Positions 16,616 through 25,480 are shown, counted from the stretch's first letter. The stretch is DNA of 64,000 nucleotides from Saccharopolyspora oryzae (GCF_027853915.1 NZ_JAQGLA010000001.1:220186-284185); one strand, 5' to 3'. Numbers and translations: made by a program. The notes: generated from the letters alone by a model not told the origin.

Positions 16616-18233
16616 TAGCGGACGCGTGCGCATCGCGACCACCTTCGGGCCGCGATCGCGCCGCCTCCCGCAACACCGCCTTGCGCACCTTCCCGGTCGA
16701 GGTCTTCGGCAGGGAGCCGAAGCGGACCTCGCGCGGCACCTTGAAATGCGCCAGCCGGGCCCGCAACCACTCGACGAGCTCGGTCTCGGTCACGTCGTGC
16801 CCGTCGTGCGAACGGACGAAGGCGACCGGCACCTCGCCCCATTTTCCGTGGGGCCGGGCCACCACGGCCGCCTCGGCCACCGCGGCGTGCTCGAGCAGGA
16901 CGTTCTCCACCTCGATCGAGGAGATGTTCTCGCCGCCGCTGATGATGACGTCCTTGAGCCGGTCGCGGATCTCGACGTACCCGTCGGCGTGGCGGACCGC
17001 GACGTCACCGGTGTGCAACCAGCCGCCGGTGAACGCCGCCGCCGTCGCGTCCGGATCGTCGAGGTAGTGCGACATCACGGTGTTCGACCGGATGACCAGC
17101 TCACCGAGCGTGGTGCCGTCGGCGGGGACGTCGTCGAAGTCCGCGGTCACCACGCGCACCGACTCGACGTTCAGGGTGCGGACGCCCTGGCGCGCCATCG
17201 TCTTCGCCAGGCGGGGGAGCTCGTACTGGCGCCATTCGGGCCGCGGCACGCACATCATCGCCGGGCCGTAGGTCTCGGTCATCCCGTACAGGTGCACGAT
17301 TTCGACGCCCATGCGTGACATCTCCGCGATCGCAGTCGGTGACGGGGCTGCGCCGCCGACCGCGTAGAGCACGCTCTGCGCGAATTCGGTTCCTCCGCGC
17401 GAACGGCTCTCCTCGCTCAGCGAGTCGAGCACGACCGGCGCGCCGCACATGTGCGTGATCGCGTGGTCCCGGACGAGGTCGAGCACGCGCGGCGGGTCCA
17501 CCTTGCGCAGCGCGACGTGCTGCCCGCCGACGGCGGTCACCGCCCAGGTGTAGCACCAGCCGTTGCAGTGGAACATCGGCAGCGTCCACAGGTAGCGCGA
17601 GTCGGCGTTCAGCCCGACGGACGCGACCTGTCCGAGCGCGTTCAGGTAGCCGCCGCGGTGCGTGTACACCACGCCTTTCGGCTTGCCCGTGGTACCCGAG
17701 GTGAAGTTGACCGCCAGCGGCTGGCGTTCGTCGCCGGGAAGCCGCAAGGGCATCGGTCGTGCGGTGTCCAGCCAGTCGGTGTAGCCGTCGGGGTCCGGCT
17801 CGTCGTCGGGACCGATCGCGACAACTGCGCGAAGGGTCGGCACCCGGGTCGCGATGTCGGCCACCTGAGCTGCGAGCGAGTGGTCGACGATGAGCGCCTT
17901 GGCCCCGGCGAGGCGCAACACCAGTTCGTACTCCTGGGGCGACAGCCGCGTGTTCAGCGCCACCAGGGCGCAGCCCGCGCCCGGAACACCGTAATGCGCT
18001 TCCAGCAGCGGAAGGTCGTTGGGCGCCAGGACCGCCACCCGGTCACCGGGCTCCAGCCCGAGTTCCGACAGGCGGCCGGCCAACCGCTGCGCCCGATCCA
18101 GCAGCCGCGACCACGACACCCGGTCCCCGCCGTCGGTGATCACCCCGATGTCATCACCGCTGATGTCCGCCGTGCGGTGCAAGAAGCTCAGCGGGCTGAG
18201 CGGCACGTCGTTGGCAACATCGTTCAACGCCAT
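16611..18233 (-). CDS. Acyl-CoA synthetase (AMP-forming), second copy
   Basis: A 540-residue adenylate-forming ligase, of the medium-chain/aryl FadD type. It has NFTSGTTGKPKGVVYTHR, LYGMTETYGPAMM, a GDVAVRHADGYVEIRDRLKDVIISGGENISS hinge and the C-terminal PKTSTGKVRK lysine. It is not closely similar to the ligase at 15063, so the two probably activate different acids of the pathway. The ATG at 18233 follows GGGAGGAACGACGACG. It is the last gene of the SDR-cyclase-cyclase-ligase series, 53 bases after cyclase 1. Confidence 0.87.
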   Translation of the reverse strand: MALNDVANDVPLSPLSFLHRTADISGDDIGVITDGGDRVSWSRLLDRAQRLAGRLSELGLEPGDRVAVLAPNDLPLLEAHYGVPGAGCALVALNTRLSPQEYELVLRLAGAKALIVDHSLAAQVADIATRVPTLRAVVAIGPDDEPDPDGYTDWLDTARPMPLRLPGDERQPLAVNFTSGTTGKPKGVVYTHRGGYLNALGQVASVGLNADSRYLWTLPMFHCNGWCYTWAVTAVGGQHVALRKVDPPRVLDLVRDHAITHMCGAPVVLDSLSEESRSRGGTEFAQSVLYAVGGAAPSPTAIAEMSRMGVEIVHLYGMTETYGPAMMCVPRPEWRQYELPRLAKTMARQGVRTLNVESVRVVTADFDDVPADGTTLGELVIRSNTVMSHYLDDPDATAAAFTGGWLHTGDVAVRHADGYVEIRDRLKDVIISGGENISSIEVENVLLEHAAVAEAAVVARPHGKWGEVPVAFVRSHDGHDVTETELVEWLRARLAHFKVPREVRFGSLPKTSTGKVRKAVLREAARSRPEGGRDAHASAT

Positions 18234-18286
18234 CGTCGTCGTTCCTCCCGCACTGCAGTCGTGATCAACCGGGATCGGCGAGCAGC

Positions 18287-19546
18287 TCACCGGCGTTGGG
18301 CCAGTGCGAGCGGAGTCGTGTTGCCCGCGGTGGCACCTTCGGAGAACTGGGGCGTCACCGCGAAGACGAACTCGTGCACGCCGTCCTCGGCGAGATCGTC
18401 GAGGACGTAGGACTCCCCGATCCGGATGCCGTGCCGCATCATCAGTTCCTGGTGGACCGGGAAGATCGCGCCGTCCTCGTTCACCGGACTGCCGAGCACT
18501 TCGAGCGCCCAGGTGTCGCTGCCGATGATCGCCGGGCGGAACTGGGACAGCCACCGGGCTTCCCGCACGTAGATCCCCGGCATGCCGTGCGGCGCCTGCC
18601 AGCGCGCGACGTCGCCCGGGTCGCGGCGGACGAGCAGTTGGTGCCACCCGGTGCGCAGCAGGACCGCATCACCGGGCTCGATCGCCTTGATGCGGCCGAA
18701 GTCCATCGCTTCGACCAGGTCCGCCACGGTGATCCGGTAGTTCTCCCGCAACAGCGGCTCGCCGTTCGACGCCGGCTCGGCGAGATCCCCCACCTGGCCC
18801 TTGGCCAGCTTCACCCCGAGCACGTCCAGCAGCACTCCCCTGGTCACCACCGGACCCACGTTCTCGCTGCCCAGCTTGGCCGTCCCGTGGCCGCGAGCGA
18901 CGTCAGGCCCCCGAAGCCCGTTGTAGAAGAAGTCGCCCGACCCGATGTGGTTGAGGTTGTCGAGCTGCGACCCGATCTGGAACGTCGTCGACAGCGGCTC
19001 CGAGTGGTTCGGGAACACCTCCCCGGCGAAGCGCTCCTCGTGGTAGCTCAACTTGTTGGTCCCGAGCGGATCGGTGGTGAACAGCACGCCGCCTTCGTCC
19101 TGGAAGCCTTGGGGCGGCTGGTAGCCGCTGACGGTCAGCCGCTGCTCGTAGCTGCGGCGGATGCCCGATCCAGCCGCCGGAAAACCGTTGTACATCAACT
19201 CGCCGAGGTTGTAGGTCCGCACCGCACCGGAACGGACCAGACCCAGTGCTGCCGCAGTCTTCTCCGGCGTCACCTCGTTGAGCGCGCCCCGCTGGTCGTC
19301 CGCACCGTAGCGGCTCGGTGCCCAGTCGGCCAGGTTCGCCGGATCCGAGTAGTCGAACAGCGCGTCGTCGAAACGATCGCCCGGCTTCCCGGGACCGGCC
19401 GGCGCGGGAGCCCCAGCCGCACTCGCCGTGGGAACCCCGGCCACGGCGCTGGCCCCGAGCACTCCTGCAGCACCGGCGATCCGCAGAGCAGCACGGCGAC
19501 TGGTCCGGCGTCCGGCGAGGTACTGGCGCATCAGATCTGGATTCAT
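18287..19546 (-). CDS. Tat-exported cyclase-family protein with altered metal site
   Basis: A 419-residue protein. Residues 1-45 form a twin-arginine signal (TSRRAALR, then a hydrophobic stretch and ASA-A), so the enzyme should be exported folded. The mature part is a cyclase/kynurenine-formamidase-like fold (PF04199 type). Where the family has H-x-G-T-H-x-D-x4-H, it has QIGSQLDNLNH (190-200): two metal-binding histidines are glutamines, while the Asp and last His remain. It may bind metal differently or act on another substrate. Its intact, cytoplasmic paralogue is the next gene upstream (45 bases). Confidence 0.8.
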   Translation of the reverse strand: MNPDLMRQYLAGRRTSRRAALRIAGAAGVLGASAVAGVPTASAAGAPAPAGPGKPGDRFDDALFDYSDPANLADWAPSRYGADDQRGALNEVTPEKTAAALGLVRSGAVRTYNLGELMYNGFPAAGSGIRRSYEQRLTVSGYQPPQGFQDEGGVLFTTDPLGTNKLSYHEERFAGEVFPNHSEPLSTTFQIGSQLDNLNHIGSGDFFYNGLRGPDVARGHGTAKLGSENVGPVVTRGVLLDVLGVKLAKGQVGDLAEPASNGEPLLRENYRITVADLVEAMDFGRIKAIEPGDAVLLRTGWHQLLVRRDPGDVARWQAPHGMPGIYVREARWLSQFRPAIIGSDTWALEVLGSPVNEDGAIFPVHQELMMRHGIRIGESYVLDDLAEDGVHEFVFAVTPQFSEGATAGNTTPLALAQRR

Positions 19547-19591
19547 CCAACAACCCTTTCGGCGCTTTCGTGCAGTGGGGATGAGCGGCCG

Positions 19592-20470
19592 TCAGACCAC
19601 GGCGATGGGCCGCAGCGGCGACCCGGTGCCGCCGCGAATGGTCAACGGCAGTCCGATGAACAGGAACTCCGCGACTCCGTCCGCGGCCAGCTCCTCGCAG
19701 TCGACCCATTCCATGATGTGCACCCCGTGCTGCTGCAGCAGCAGCAGGTGCACGGGCAGCGGATTTCCCTCCACTTCGGACGGTCGAACCTCGAACGACA
19801 TCGTGTCCGCACCGACGTAGCGCACACCGTGCGAGAGGAGCCATCGCGCACCGTCCAACGCGACGCCGCTGCCTCCGCCGCTCTCGGTGATCTTCGCGAT
19901 GTCCGGCCAGAACTTCATCTGCCCGGTGCGCACCAGCACGATGTCGGAGGCCGCGATGGTGATGCCCGCGGCTTCCGCCGCACGCCGGAGATGTTCCTCG
20001 CCGATGGCGAAATGCGGCGGGAGCACCTCCAGGCCCAGTACGCCCGGCACGTCCAGCAACACCCCGCGGCCGATGATGGGAGCGAGTTCCGACGCATCGC
20101 CGCGGGTGGCACCGTAGTTGCCCAGTTCGGCGGTGGCCGATGCGGAGCCGTGCCACTCGTCCTCGCTGCCGCACGTGACGTGGCAGAGCGCGTCGATGTG
20201 CGTCCCGGTGTGCAGGCTGCCCGACACGAGCTCCGAGACGTACCCGAATCCCACGTCGTTCGCGGCGTCTTCGGAGAACGGGAAGCGGCGCTCGACCCGT
20301 TGCCCCTGCGGCGAGTTGTAGGTGACGACCTCGAACCGCGGGTAGCCGTCGAACGTGGGCATGTGCCGCCACCAGCCCGAGGACAGGTCGTAGACGGTCC
20401 CGTTCGTGGGCACGCCGAGGCTGCGCACCAGATCGGCGTCGTCAGCGGGCAGGGGTTTCGCGGAACTCAT
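19592..20470 (-). CDS. Cyclase-family metal hydrolase
   Basis: A 292-residue cytoplasmic member of the cyclase/kynurenine-formamidase/isatin-hydrolase superfamily with an intact HTGTHIDALCH motif (87-97). Known members open or hydrolyse cyclic or N-acyl amides with a divalent metal. The true formamidase of the neighbouring kynurenine operon is an unrelated alpha/beta hydrolase, so this gene probably serves the CoA island, for example by opening a ring before the amidase and ligase steps. AAGGACG lies 6 bases before the ATG. It sits 35 bases after the SDR. Confidence 0.83.
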   Translation of the reverse strand: MSSAKPLPADDADLVRSLGVPTNGTVYDLSSGWWRHMPTFDGYPRFEVVTYNSPQGQRVERRFPFSEDAANDVGFGYVSELVSGSLHTGTHIDALCHVTCGSEDEWHGSASATAELGNYGATRGDASELAPIIGRGVLLDVPGVLGLEVLPPHFAIGEEHLRRAAEAAGITIAASDIVLVRTGQMKFWPDIAKITESGGGSGVALDGARWLLSHGVRYVGADTMSFEVRPSEVEGNPLPVHLLLLQQHGVHIMEWVDCEELAADGVAEFLFIGLPLTIRGGTGSPLRPIAVV

Positions 20471-20505
20471 GGGCGAACGTCCTTGTCGGAGGGGAAGCGG
20501 GGAGG

Positions 20506-21243
20506 TCAGGTCGTGACCGACAGACCGGCGTCCACGGTGACGACTGTGCCGGTGATGGCCGAGGCCGACGGGGACAGCAGGAACAGCACAGGCGCGGCGA
20601 CCTCCTCGGGGTGCACCGGCGCACCGCGCGGGATCCGGGCCACCACGCGCCGCCCTGCCTCCGATGGGAGGAACTCCTTCATCCGCGGGGTGTCCACCAG
20701 GCCAGGCGCGATCGCGTTGACCCTCACCCCGAACGGTGCGGCGGCCGCCAGGTGCCGGGTGTACCCGATGACCCCGGCCTTCGCCGCCGAGTACCAGCTC
20801 ACTTCGCCGCCGATCGCGGTGCCGGCGATCGAGGCCACGTTCACCACCGCCGCGGCCTGCTCCCGCACCCGGTCGAGCCAGGAATTCGTGACCAGGTCGA
20901 CGATTCCGAGCACGCCGACGATCCCATCGGCGAACGGCTGCGGCACCCCGCTGGGCGGGCCGGCGTTGTTGACCAGCAGCCCCGGCGTCCGCCACGCCAG
21001 CACGCGATCCAGCGCCGCCGCGACCGACGGCGGGTCGGACGCGTCCACCTCGACCGGCAGCGCCGCTCCTCCCCGCTCCGCGATCTCCGCGGCCAGGCCG
21101 GTCACCGCACGACCGTCGACGTCCCACGCGGCGACTGCGACCCCGAGTTCGGCCGCACCCAGCGCGACGGCCCTGCCGATGCCACTGCCCGCCCCGGTCA
21201 CCACGACGCAGCTGCCAGCGGCGAACCCCATGTCGCTCAACAT
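20506..21243 (-). CDS. Short-chain dehydrogenase/reductase
   Basis: A 245-residue SDR with the NAD(P) motif TGAGSGIG, the NNAG motif, catalytic Ser in NVASIAG and the YSAAK Tyr/Lys pair. It oxidises or reduces a hydroxy or keto intermediate. The first ATG at 21243 lies 7 bases after TATACT (21256-21251, minus), so a leaderless start is likely; the ATG at 21231 is the alternative. It is the first gene of the SDR-cyclase-cyclase-ligase series, and island operator B overlaps its -10 region. Confidence 0.87.
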   Translation of the reverse strand: MLSDMGFAAGSCVVVTGAGSGIGRAVALGAAELGVAVAAWDVDGRAVTGLAAEIAERGGAALPVEVDASDPPSVAAALDRVLAWRTPGLLVNNAGPPSGVPQPFADGIVGVLGIVDLVTNSWLDRVREQAAAVVNVASIAGTAIGGEVSWYSAAKAGVIGYTRHLAAAAPFGVRVNAIAPGLVDTPRMKEFLPSEAGRRVVARIPRGAPVHPEEVAAPVLFLLSPSASAITGTVVTVDAGLSVTT

Positions 21244-21246
21244 GGA

Positions 21247-21262
21247 GATCAGTATACTCTTT
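21247..21262. promoter_or_regulatory. Island operator B overlapping the SDR -10 box
   Basis: Read on the minus strand the site is AAAGAGTATACTGATC: the left arm and centre match the consensus AAAGAGTATACTCTTT exactly and the right arm is degenerate (13 of 16 positions match). TATACT in its centre is the probable -10 box of the SDR gene, so a bound protein would block RNA polymerase. Confidence 0.55.
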
Positions 21263-21339
21263 AGGCCTCTTCAATCCAGGGTTTCACACAAAGAGCAGTT
21301 CAGATTCCCCATCCGGGCTTCTTTCGTCCCCAGCAAGAG

Positions 21340-22089
21340 CTAAAGAGTATTCTTTTTGTCTTGACGGGTCAGCAGGTCGAGGGCGTTGAGGAGCCGGGCA
21401 AAGGCCGGTGCGAGCGGGTCGATCAGCTCGTAGTGCCCGGTGGCGGGCAGCTCGTCGAGGCTCGCGGCGGGGTGCGCTCGCAGGTAGGACCTGCTCGTGT
21501 CGAGCGGTACCTCGTGGTCGTCAGCACCGTGGACGAGGATGACCGGGGTGGCGGGGCTGGACCCCCGAACCGGATCGAGGTCACGGCGGGTGTTCGCAGC
21601 GGCGCCTAGGAATGCGGTGACCGCTCCGCGCCCCAAGTCGGCCTGCTCGGCGAGGGCGAGGTCGGCGACCGGGGCCAGTGCGACGGTCCCGAGCAGACCT
21701 TCGGGCGGGCACGTCGCCGCGGCCCAGAGCACGAGGTGACCGCCAGCGGAATGTCCAACTAGGACAGTTCCGGCGGAACCGGCCTGCCCGGGCAGGACTT
21801 CGACGGCCCGGCGCACGTCGCCGGTGGTGACGTCGGGATGTCCGGGCACGCGGCGGTACTCCAGCGATGCCACGGGCCATCCGGCGTCCCGCAGGGCCGC
21901 GGCCATCGGCCGGGTGTGCGCCCGGTCGTAGGCCGGGCGCCAGAAACCGCCGTGCACGAGCAGCACCAGCGGCCTGCCGGACTGCGCTGCGGGCAGCCAC
22001 ACGTCGGCCAGGTGCTCCGAGGCCGGGCCGTAGGCGACGGTCCGGTCGGGCTCCGGGGCCGGCCGGACGAGGACGTCGGGTTCGGTCAT
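21340..22089 (-). CDS. Kynurenine formamidase, alpha/beta-hydrolase type
   Basis: A 249-residue alpha/beta hydrolase. The HGGFW motif (46-50) is the oxyanion motif typical of kynurenine formamidases of this fold. The nucleophile is Ser114 in GHSAGGH, an Asp lies in HGADDHEVP and the catalytic His in ATGHYELI. It would hydrolyse N-formylkynurenine to kynurenine and formate, between the TDO and kynureninase steps. It starts 4 bases after the kynU stop. Its last codons encode DKKNTL because they overlap island operator C. The substrate is assigned from motif plus operon context. Confidence 0.85.
   Translation of the reverse strand: MTEPDVLVRPAPEPDRTVAYGPASEHLADVWLPAAQSGRPLVLLVHGGFWRPAYDRAHTRPMAAALRDAGWPVASLEYRRVPGHPDVTTGDVRRAVEVLPGQAGSAGTVLVGHSAGGHLVLWAAATCPPEGLLGTVALAPVADLALAEQADLGRGAVTAFLGAAANTRRDLDPVRGSSPATPVILVHGADDHEVPLDTSRSYLRAHPAASLDELPATGHYELIDPLAPAFARLLNALDLLTRQDKKNTL
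21342..21357. promoter_or_regulatory. Island operator C
   Basis: AAAGAGTATTCTTTTT, a near-perfect copy of the island palindrome, lies 99 bases upstream of the SDR start and overlaps the last codons of the kynurenine formamidase gene. With site B it forms a two-site arrangement with centres 95 bp apart, compatible with looping or with blocking read-through from the kyn operon. Confidence 0.55.
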
Positions 22090-22093
22090 CGCC

Positions 22094-23320
22094 TCACCGG
22101 CCTTCGGCGGCGATCCGACGCATCGCGTCCATCGCCTGCCAGGTCTCGGCGAAGGAGGTGGTCAGCGGCGAGAGCCCGATGCGGATCCCGTCCGGCGGCC
22201 GGAAGTCGATGATCACGCCCTCGTCGATGAGCCTGCGGGAGAGCTCCTCCCCATCCGCGCGCGCCACGGTGACGTGCCCGCCGCGGAGCTCGGCGTCGCG
22301 CGGCGAGGCGACCCGCATTCCCAACGGCACCAGCCACTCGTCGGCCAGCTCGATCACCATCTCCCCCAGCTCGACCGCCTTGGCCCGGATCCGGTCGATG
22401 CCGGCTTCCGCGACGAGCGCCACGCCCTCGTCGACGCCCACCATGCCCGTGATCGGCGGCGTCCCGGACAAGGCCCTGCGGACTCCGGCCGCGGGCTGGT
22501 AGCCGTGCTCCATCGCGAACGGCAGATCGCTGCCCATCCAGCCCCAGATCGGCTGCCGGAACGCTTCCTGGTGCTCGGCGCGGACGTAGACGAACGCCGG
22601 TGCTCCAGGGCCCGCGTTGAGGACCTTGTAGGTGCAGCCGACCGCGAAGTCCACGCCGAGCGCGTCCAGCTCGACGGGAACCGAGCCGACGCTGTGGCAC
22701 AGGTCCCACACCACGAGCGCGCCGCACGAGTGGCCGAGCTCGGTGATCGCCGCCATGTCGGCGATGAAGGCCGACCGGTAGGCCACGTGCGACAGGATGA
22801 CGACCGCGGTCCGCTCCGACAGCGCCGCGGCGAGCTCCTCGCCGGTGACGCCGCCCTCCGGGTCGCTGTCGATCCACCGGACCGCCAGCCCCAGCTCGTC
22901 GGCGACACCCTGCACCACGTAGTTGTCGGTCGGGAAGTTGTGCCGGTCGGTCACGATCTCAGTGCGTCCCGGGCGCAGCGCGACGGCCGCGCGCAGCACC
23001 TTGTAGAGGCACACGCTGGTGGAATCGGCGACCACGACCTGGCCGGGCGCAGCACCCAGCGCAGCCGCACCGAGCCGATCCCCCACCTGCACCGGCAATT
23101 CCATCCACCCTTCCGACCACGAGCGGATCAGCCCGGTGCCCCACTCACCGCGCACCAGCGAATCCAGCCTCGCCAAGGTGGCTTTCGGAGGTCGGCCGAG
23201 GGAATTGCCGTCGAGGTAGGCGACGATCCCTTCGTCGTCGGGCGCGACGAACCGGTCGCGGAAGCCGGACAGCGGGTCCTCGGCGTCGAACCGGCGGGCG
23301 TCCTCGAGGGTGGGGGTCAT
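22094..23320 (-). CDS. kynU: Kynureninase
   Basis: A 408-residue PLP enzyme that cleaves kynurenine to anthranilate and alanine. The motif GCTYKVLNAGPGAPAF places the PLP lysine at Lys232; Asp206 in VVWDLCHSVG binds the cofactor nitrogen. DGNSLGRPP near the N-terminus is also characteristic. Length fits the family. GAGGACC precedes the ATG. It lies 42 bases after kynA and 4 bases before the formamidase gene. Confidence 0.94.
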   Translation of the reverse strand: MTPTLEDARRFDAEDPLSGFRDRFVAPDDEGIVAYLDGNSLGRPPKATLARLDSLVRGEWGTGLIRSWSEGWMELPVQVGDRLGAAALGAAPGQVVVADSTSVCLYKVLRAAVALRPGRTEIVTDRHNFPTDNYVVQGVADELGLAVRWIDSDPEGGVTGEELAAALSERTAVVILSHVAYRSAFIADMAAITELGHSCGALVVWDLCHSVGSVPVELDALGVDFAVGCTYKVLNAGPGAPAFVYVRAEHQEAFRQPIWGWMGSDLPFAMEHGYQPAAGVRRALSGTPPITGMVGVDEGVALVAEAGIDRIRAKAVELGEMVIELADEWLVPLGMRVASPRDAELRGGHVTVARADGEELSRRLIDEGVIIDFRPPDGIRIGLSPLTTSFAETWQAMDAMRRIAAEGR

Positions 23321-23362
23321 CGGTGCGGGGTCCTCTCTGCTTCGGTGGGGTGCGGGCGCGGG

Positions 23363-24208
23363 TCAACCGATCTCGGTGCGCACCGCCATGAGCTCCGGGA
23401 AGAACGTCAGGTCCAGCGCGGCTTTCAGGAACGGCACACCGCTGGACCCGCCGGTGCCGGTTTTGAACCCGATGATCCTGCTGACCGTCTTGAGGTGGCG
23501 GAACCGCCACAGCTGGAAGCTCTCCTCGACGTCCACGAGCTCCTCGCAGGTCTCGTAGGCCTCCCAGTGCTGGTCGGCGTTCTCGTAGATCGCCTTGAGC
23601 ACCGGCACCAGCGCGCTCTGGAACTCGTGCGGTGCACTGACGTCCCTTTCTAACAACTCCGCCGGAACCGGGTGCCCGGCCCGGGCCAGGAACCGCAGGA
23701 ACTCGTCGTAGAGGCTGGGCGCCCGCAGCGCGTCCTCGAGCTCGGCCCGCGCCGCCGGGTCGTGGGCGAAGACGTCGATCATCTCGGCGTTCTTGTTCCC
23801 CAGCAGGAACTCCACGGTCCGGTACTGCGCCGACTGGAACCCCGACGAACGGCCGAGCGCACCGCGGAACTCGGCGTACTCGCTCGGCGTCAGGGTTTCG
23901 AGCACCGCCCACTGCTCGAACAGCTGGCGCTGGATGTGCTTGACGCGGGCCAACGACTTCAGCGCCGGGCGCAGCTGGTCGTCGGCGATGCGGGCCATCG
24001 CCCGGCGCAGCTCGTGGATCACGAGCTTGAACCACAGCTCCGAGGTCTGGTGCTGGATGATGAACAGCAGCTCGTCGTGGTGCGGCGGCTCGCTCAGCGG
24101 CTGCTGCGCATCCAACAGCCGGTCCAGCTGCAGATATCCGCCGTAGGTGGTCTCCGCGCGCAGATCCCGGTGCACGCCTTGCTCGATGTTGCGCAGGTTC
24201 TGGGTCAT
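23363..24208 (-). CDS. kynA: Tryptophan 2,3-dioxygenase
   Basis: A 281-residue haem dioxygenase that opens tryptophan to N-formylkynurenine. The distal histidine is His53 in [13 protein letters not shown], the haem-ligating histidine His238 in [19 protein letters not shown], and the GTGGSSG loop (250-256) closes the active site. The ATG at 24208 has GAGGTG 7 bases upstream; the in-frame GTG at 24217 lies inside that Shine-Dalgarno. It follows the M20 hydrolase gene after 66 bases. Confidence 0.95.
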   Translation of the reverse strand: MTQNLRNIEQGVHRDLRAETTYGGYLQLDRLLDAQQPLSEPPHHDELLFIIQHQTSELWFKLVIHELRRAMARIADDQLRPALKSLARVKHIQRQLFEQWAVLETLTPSEYAEFRGALGRSSGFQSAQYRTVEFLLGNKNAEMIDVFAHDPAARAELEDALRAPSLYDEFLRFLARAGHPVPAELLERDVSAPHEFQSALVPVLKAIYENADQHWEAYETCEELVDVEESFQLWRFRHLKTVSRIIGFKTGTGGSSGVPFLKAALDLTFFPELMAVRTEIG

Positions 24209-24274
24209 GGGGTTCACCTCGTGGGTCGTGCGGTTCGGCCGGGGTTCCGGGTCTCGGGCATCCGGATCAGCTGG

Positions 24275-25480
24275 TCAGGCCTCGGTGCGGGCGAGCCGGC
24301 GAACGGCCAGTTCCGCGAGCAGTGCGGCGCCGTCGGAGAGGCAGCCGTCGTCGAAGACCGCGTACGGCGAGTGGTTCTCCGGTGCTTTCGCCGGGTCGAC
24401 CCCGGTCGGGCACGCGCCGAGCATCAGGAAAGCGCCCGGGATCTGCTCGAGGACGCGGGAGAAGTCCTCGCCTGCGGTCAACGGGTGCTCCAAGGCGTGG
24501 AAGCGGTTGGTGCCGTGCAGATCGCCGACGACTTCTGCGGCGAAGTCGGCCTCCGCGTCGTCGTTGACCGTGGCCGCGACGTACTCGATGACCTCCGGAT
24601 CCGCCTCCACGCCGTGCGCGAGGGCCGTCGACAAGCACACCTGGCGGAAGCGGTCGCGCAGCGCGTCGCGTGCTTCCGGGGAGAAGTAGCGCAGGGAGCC
24701 CTCGATCACGGCTTGGTCGGGGATGATGTTCCCGGCGGTACCGGAGTGGATCGCGCCGATGGTCAGCACCGCCGGGTCGAACGGGTCGACGGAGTCGGCG
24801 ACCAGCGCTTGCAATCCGCCCACCATCGCGCAAGCGGCGGGGATCGGGTTGCGCGCCAGGTGGGGAGCGGACCCGTGGCCGCCCTTGCCGCGCACGCCGA
24901 CCTTCAGCACGTCACCGCCGGCGAGCATCGGCCCGCGCCTGCTGGCGAACACCCCGTTGGGCAGCCGCGAGGACAGCACGTGGAGCGCGTACGCCGCGAC
25001 CGGGCGCCGGCCGGCGGCTTCGAGAACGCCCTCGTCGATCATCTTCCCCGCGCCGTCGCAGCCCTCCTCCCCCGGCTGGAACATGAAGATGACGTCGCCG
25101 GCCAGCTCCTCCCGACGCGGCGAGAGCAGGTGGGCAGCACCTACCAGCATCGCGGTGTGCAGGTCGTGGCCGCAGGAGTGCATGGCGCCGTCGATGCGGG
25201 AGGCGTGGGCCGAGCCGGTGCGTTCGGTCATCGGCAGCGCGTCCATGTCCCCGCGCAGCAGCACCGGCGGGCCGGGGCGACCGCCGCGGAGCACGGCGGT
25301 GACCGAGCTGAGCCGCTCGCCCAGGGTGATCTCCAGCGGCAGCCCGGCCAGCGCGTCGAGGACCCTGCGCTGGGTGCGCGGCAGCTGGAGCCCCACCTCG
25401 GGCTCGGCGTGCAGCGCGCGCCGCAGTTCGACGAGATCTACCTGCAGCGACTCCGCTGCCGACGAAGTGCTCGTGCTCAT
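24275..25480 (-). CDS. M20 family amidohydrolase (hippurate/IAA-amino-acid hydrolase type)
   Basis: A 401-residue zinc amidohydrolase of the M20D group, with GDMDALPM, MHSCGHDLHTAM, FQPGEEG and a lid domain around HGSAPHLARNPI. Such enzymes hydrolyse N-acyl amino acids, including hippurate and indole-3-acetyl amino acids. As the promoter-proximal gene of the kyn operon it might release tryptophan or kynurenine from an N-acyl conjugate; that is inference. The ATG at 25480 has GGGG just upstream. It diverges from the Lrp/AsnC gene, 123 bases away. Confidence 0.87.
   Translation of the reverse strand: MSTSTSSAAESLQVDLVELRRALHAEPEVGLQLPRTQRRVLDALAGLPLEITLGERLSSVTAVLRGGRPGPPVLLRGDMDALPMTERTGSAHASRIDGAMHSCGHDLHTAMLVGAAHLLSPRREELAGDVIFMFQPGEEGCDGAGKMIDEGVLEAAGRRPVAAYALHVLSSRLPNGVFASRRGPMLAGGDVLKVGVRGKGGHGSAPHLARNPIPAACAMVGGLQALVADSVDPFDPAVLTIGAIHSGTAGNIIPDQAVIEGSLRYFSPEARDALRDRFRQVCLSTALAHGVEADPEVIEYVAATVNDDAEADFAAEVVGDLHGTNRFHALEHPLTAGEDFSRVLEQIPGAFLMLGACPTGVDPAKAPENHSPYAVFDDGCLSDGAALLAELAVRRLARTEA

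Noticed and set aside
5904..21243. Naming the CoA island a steroid degradation cluster
   Set aside because: Paired dehydrogenases and CoA ligases are suggestive, but ketosteroid dehydrogenase, Kst hydroxylase and ring-cleavage genes are absent, and amidase and cyclase genes do not belong to that pathway.
18296..21343. A very long plus-strand open frame (over 1000 codons) opposite the cyclase and SDR genes
   Set aside because: It is antisense to three genes with clear family motifs and has low-complexity Arg/Gly/Val/His-rich composition typical of the mirror frame of GC-rich coding DNA.
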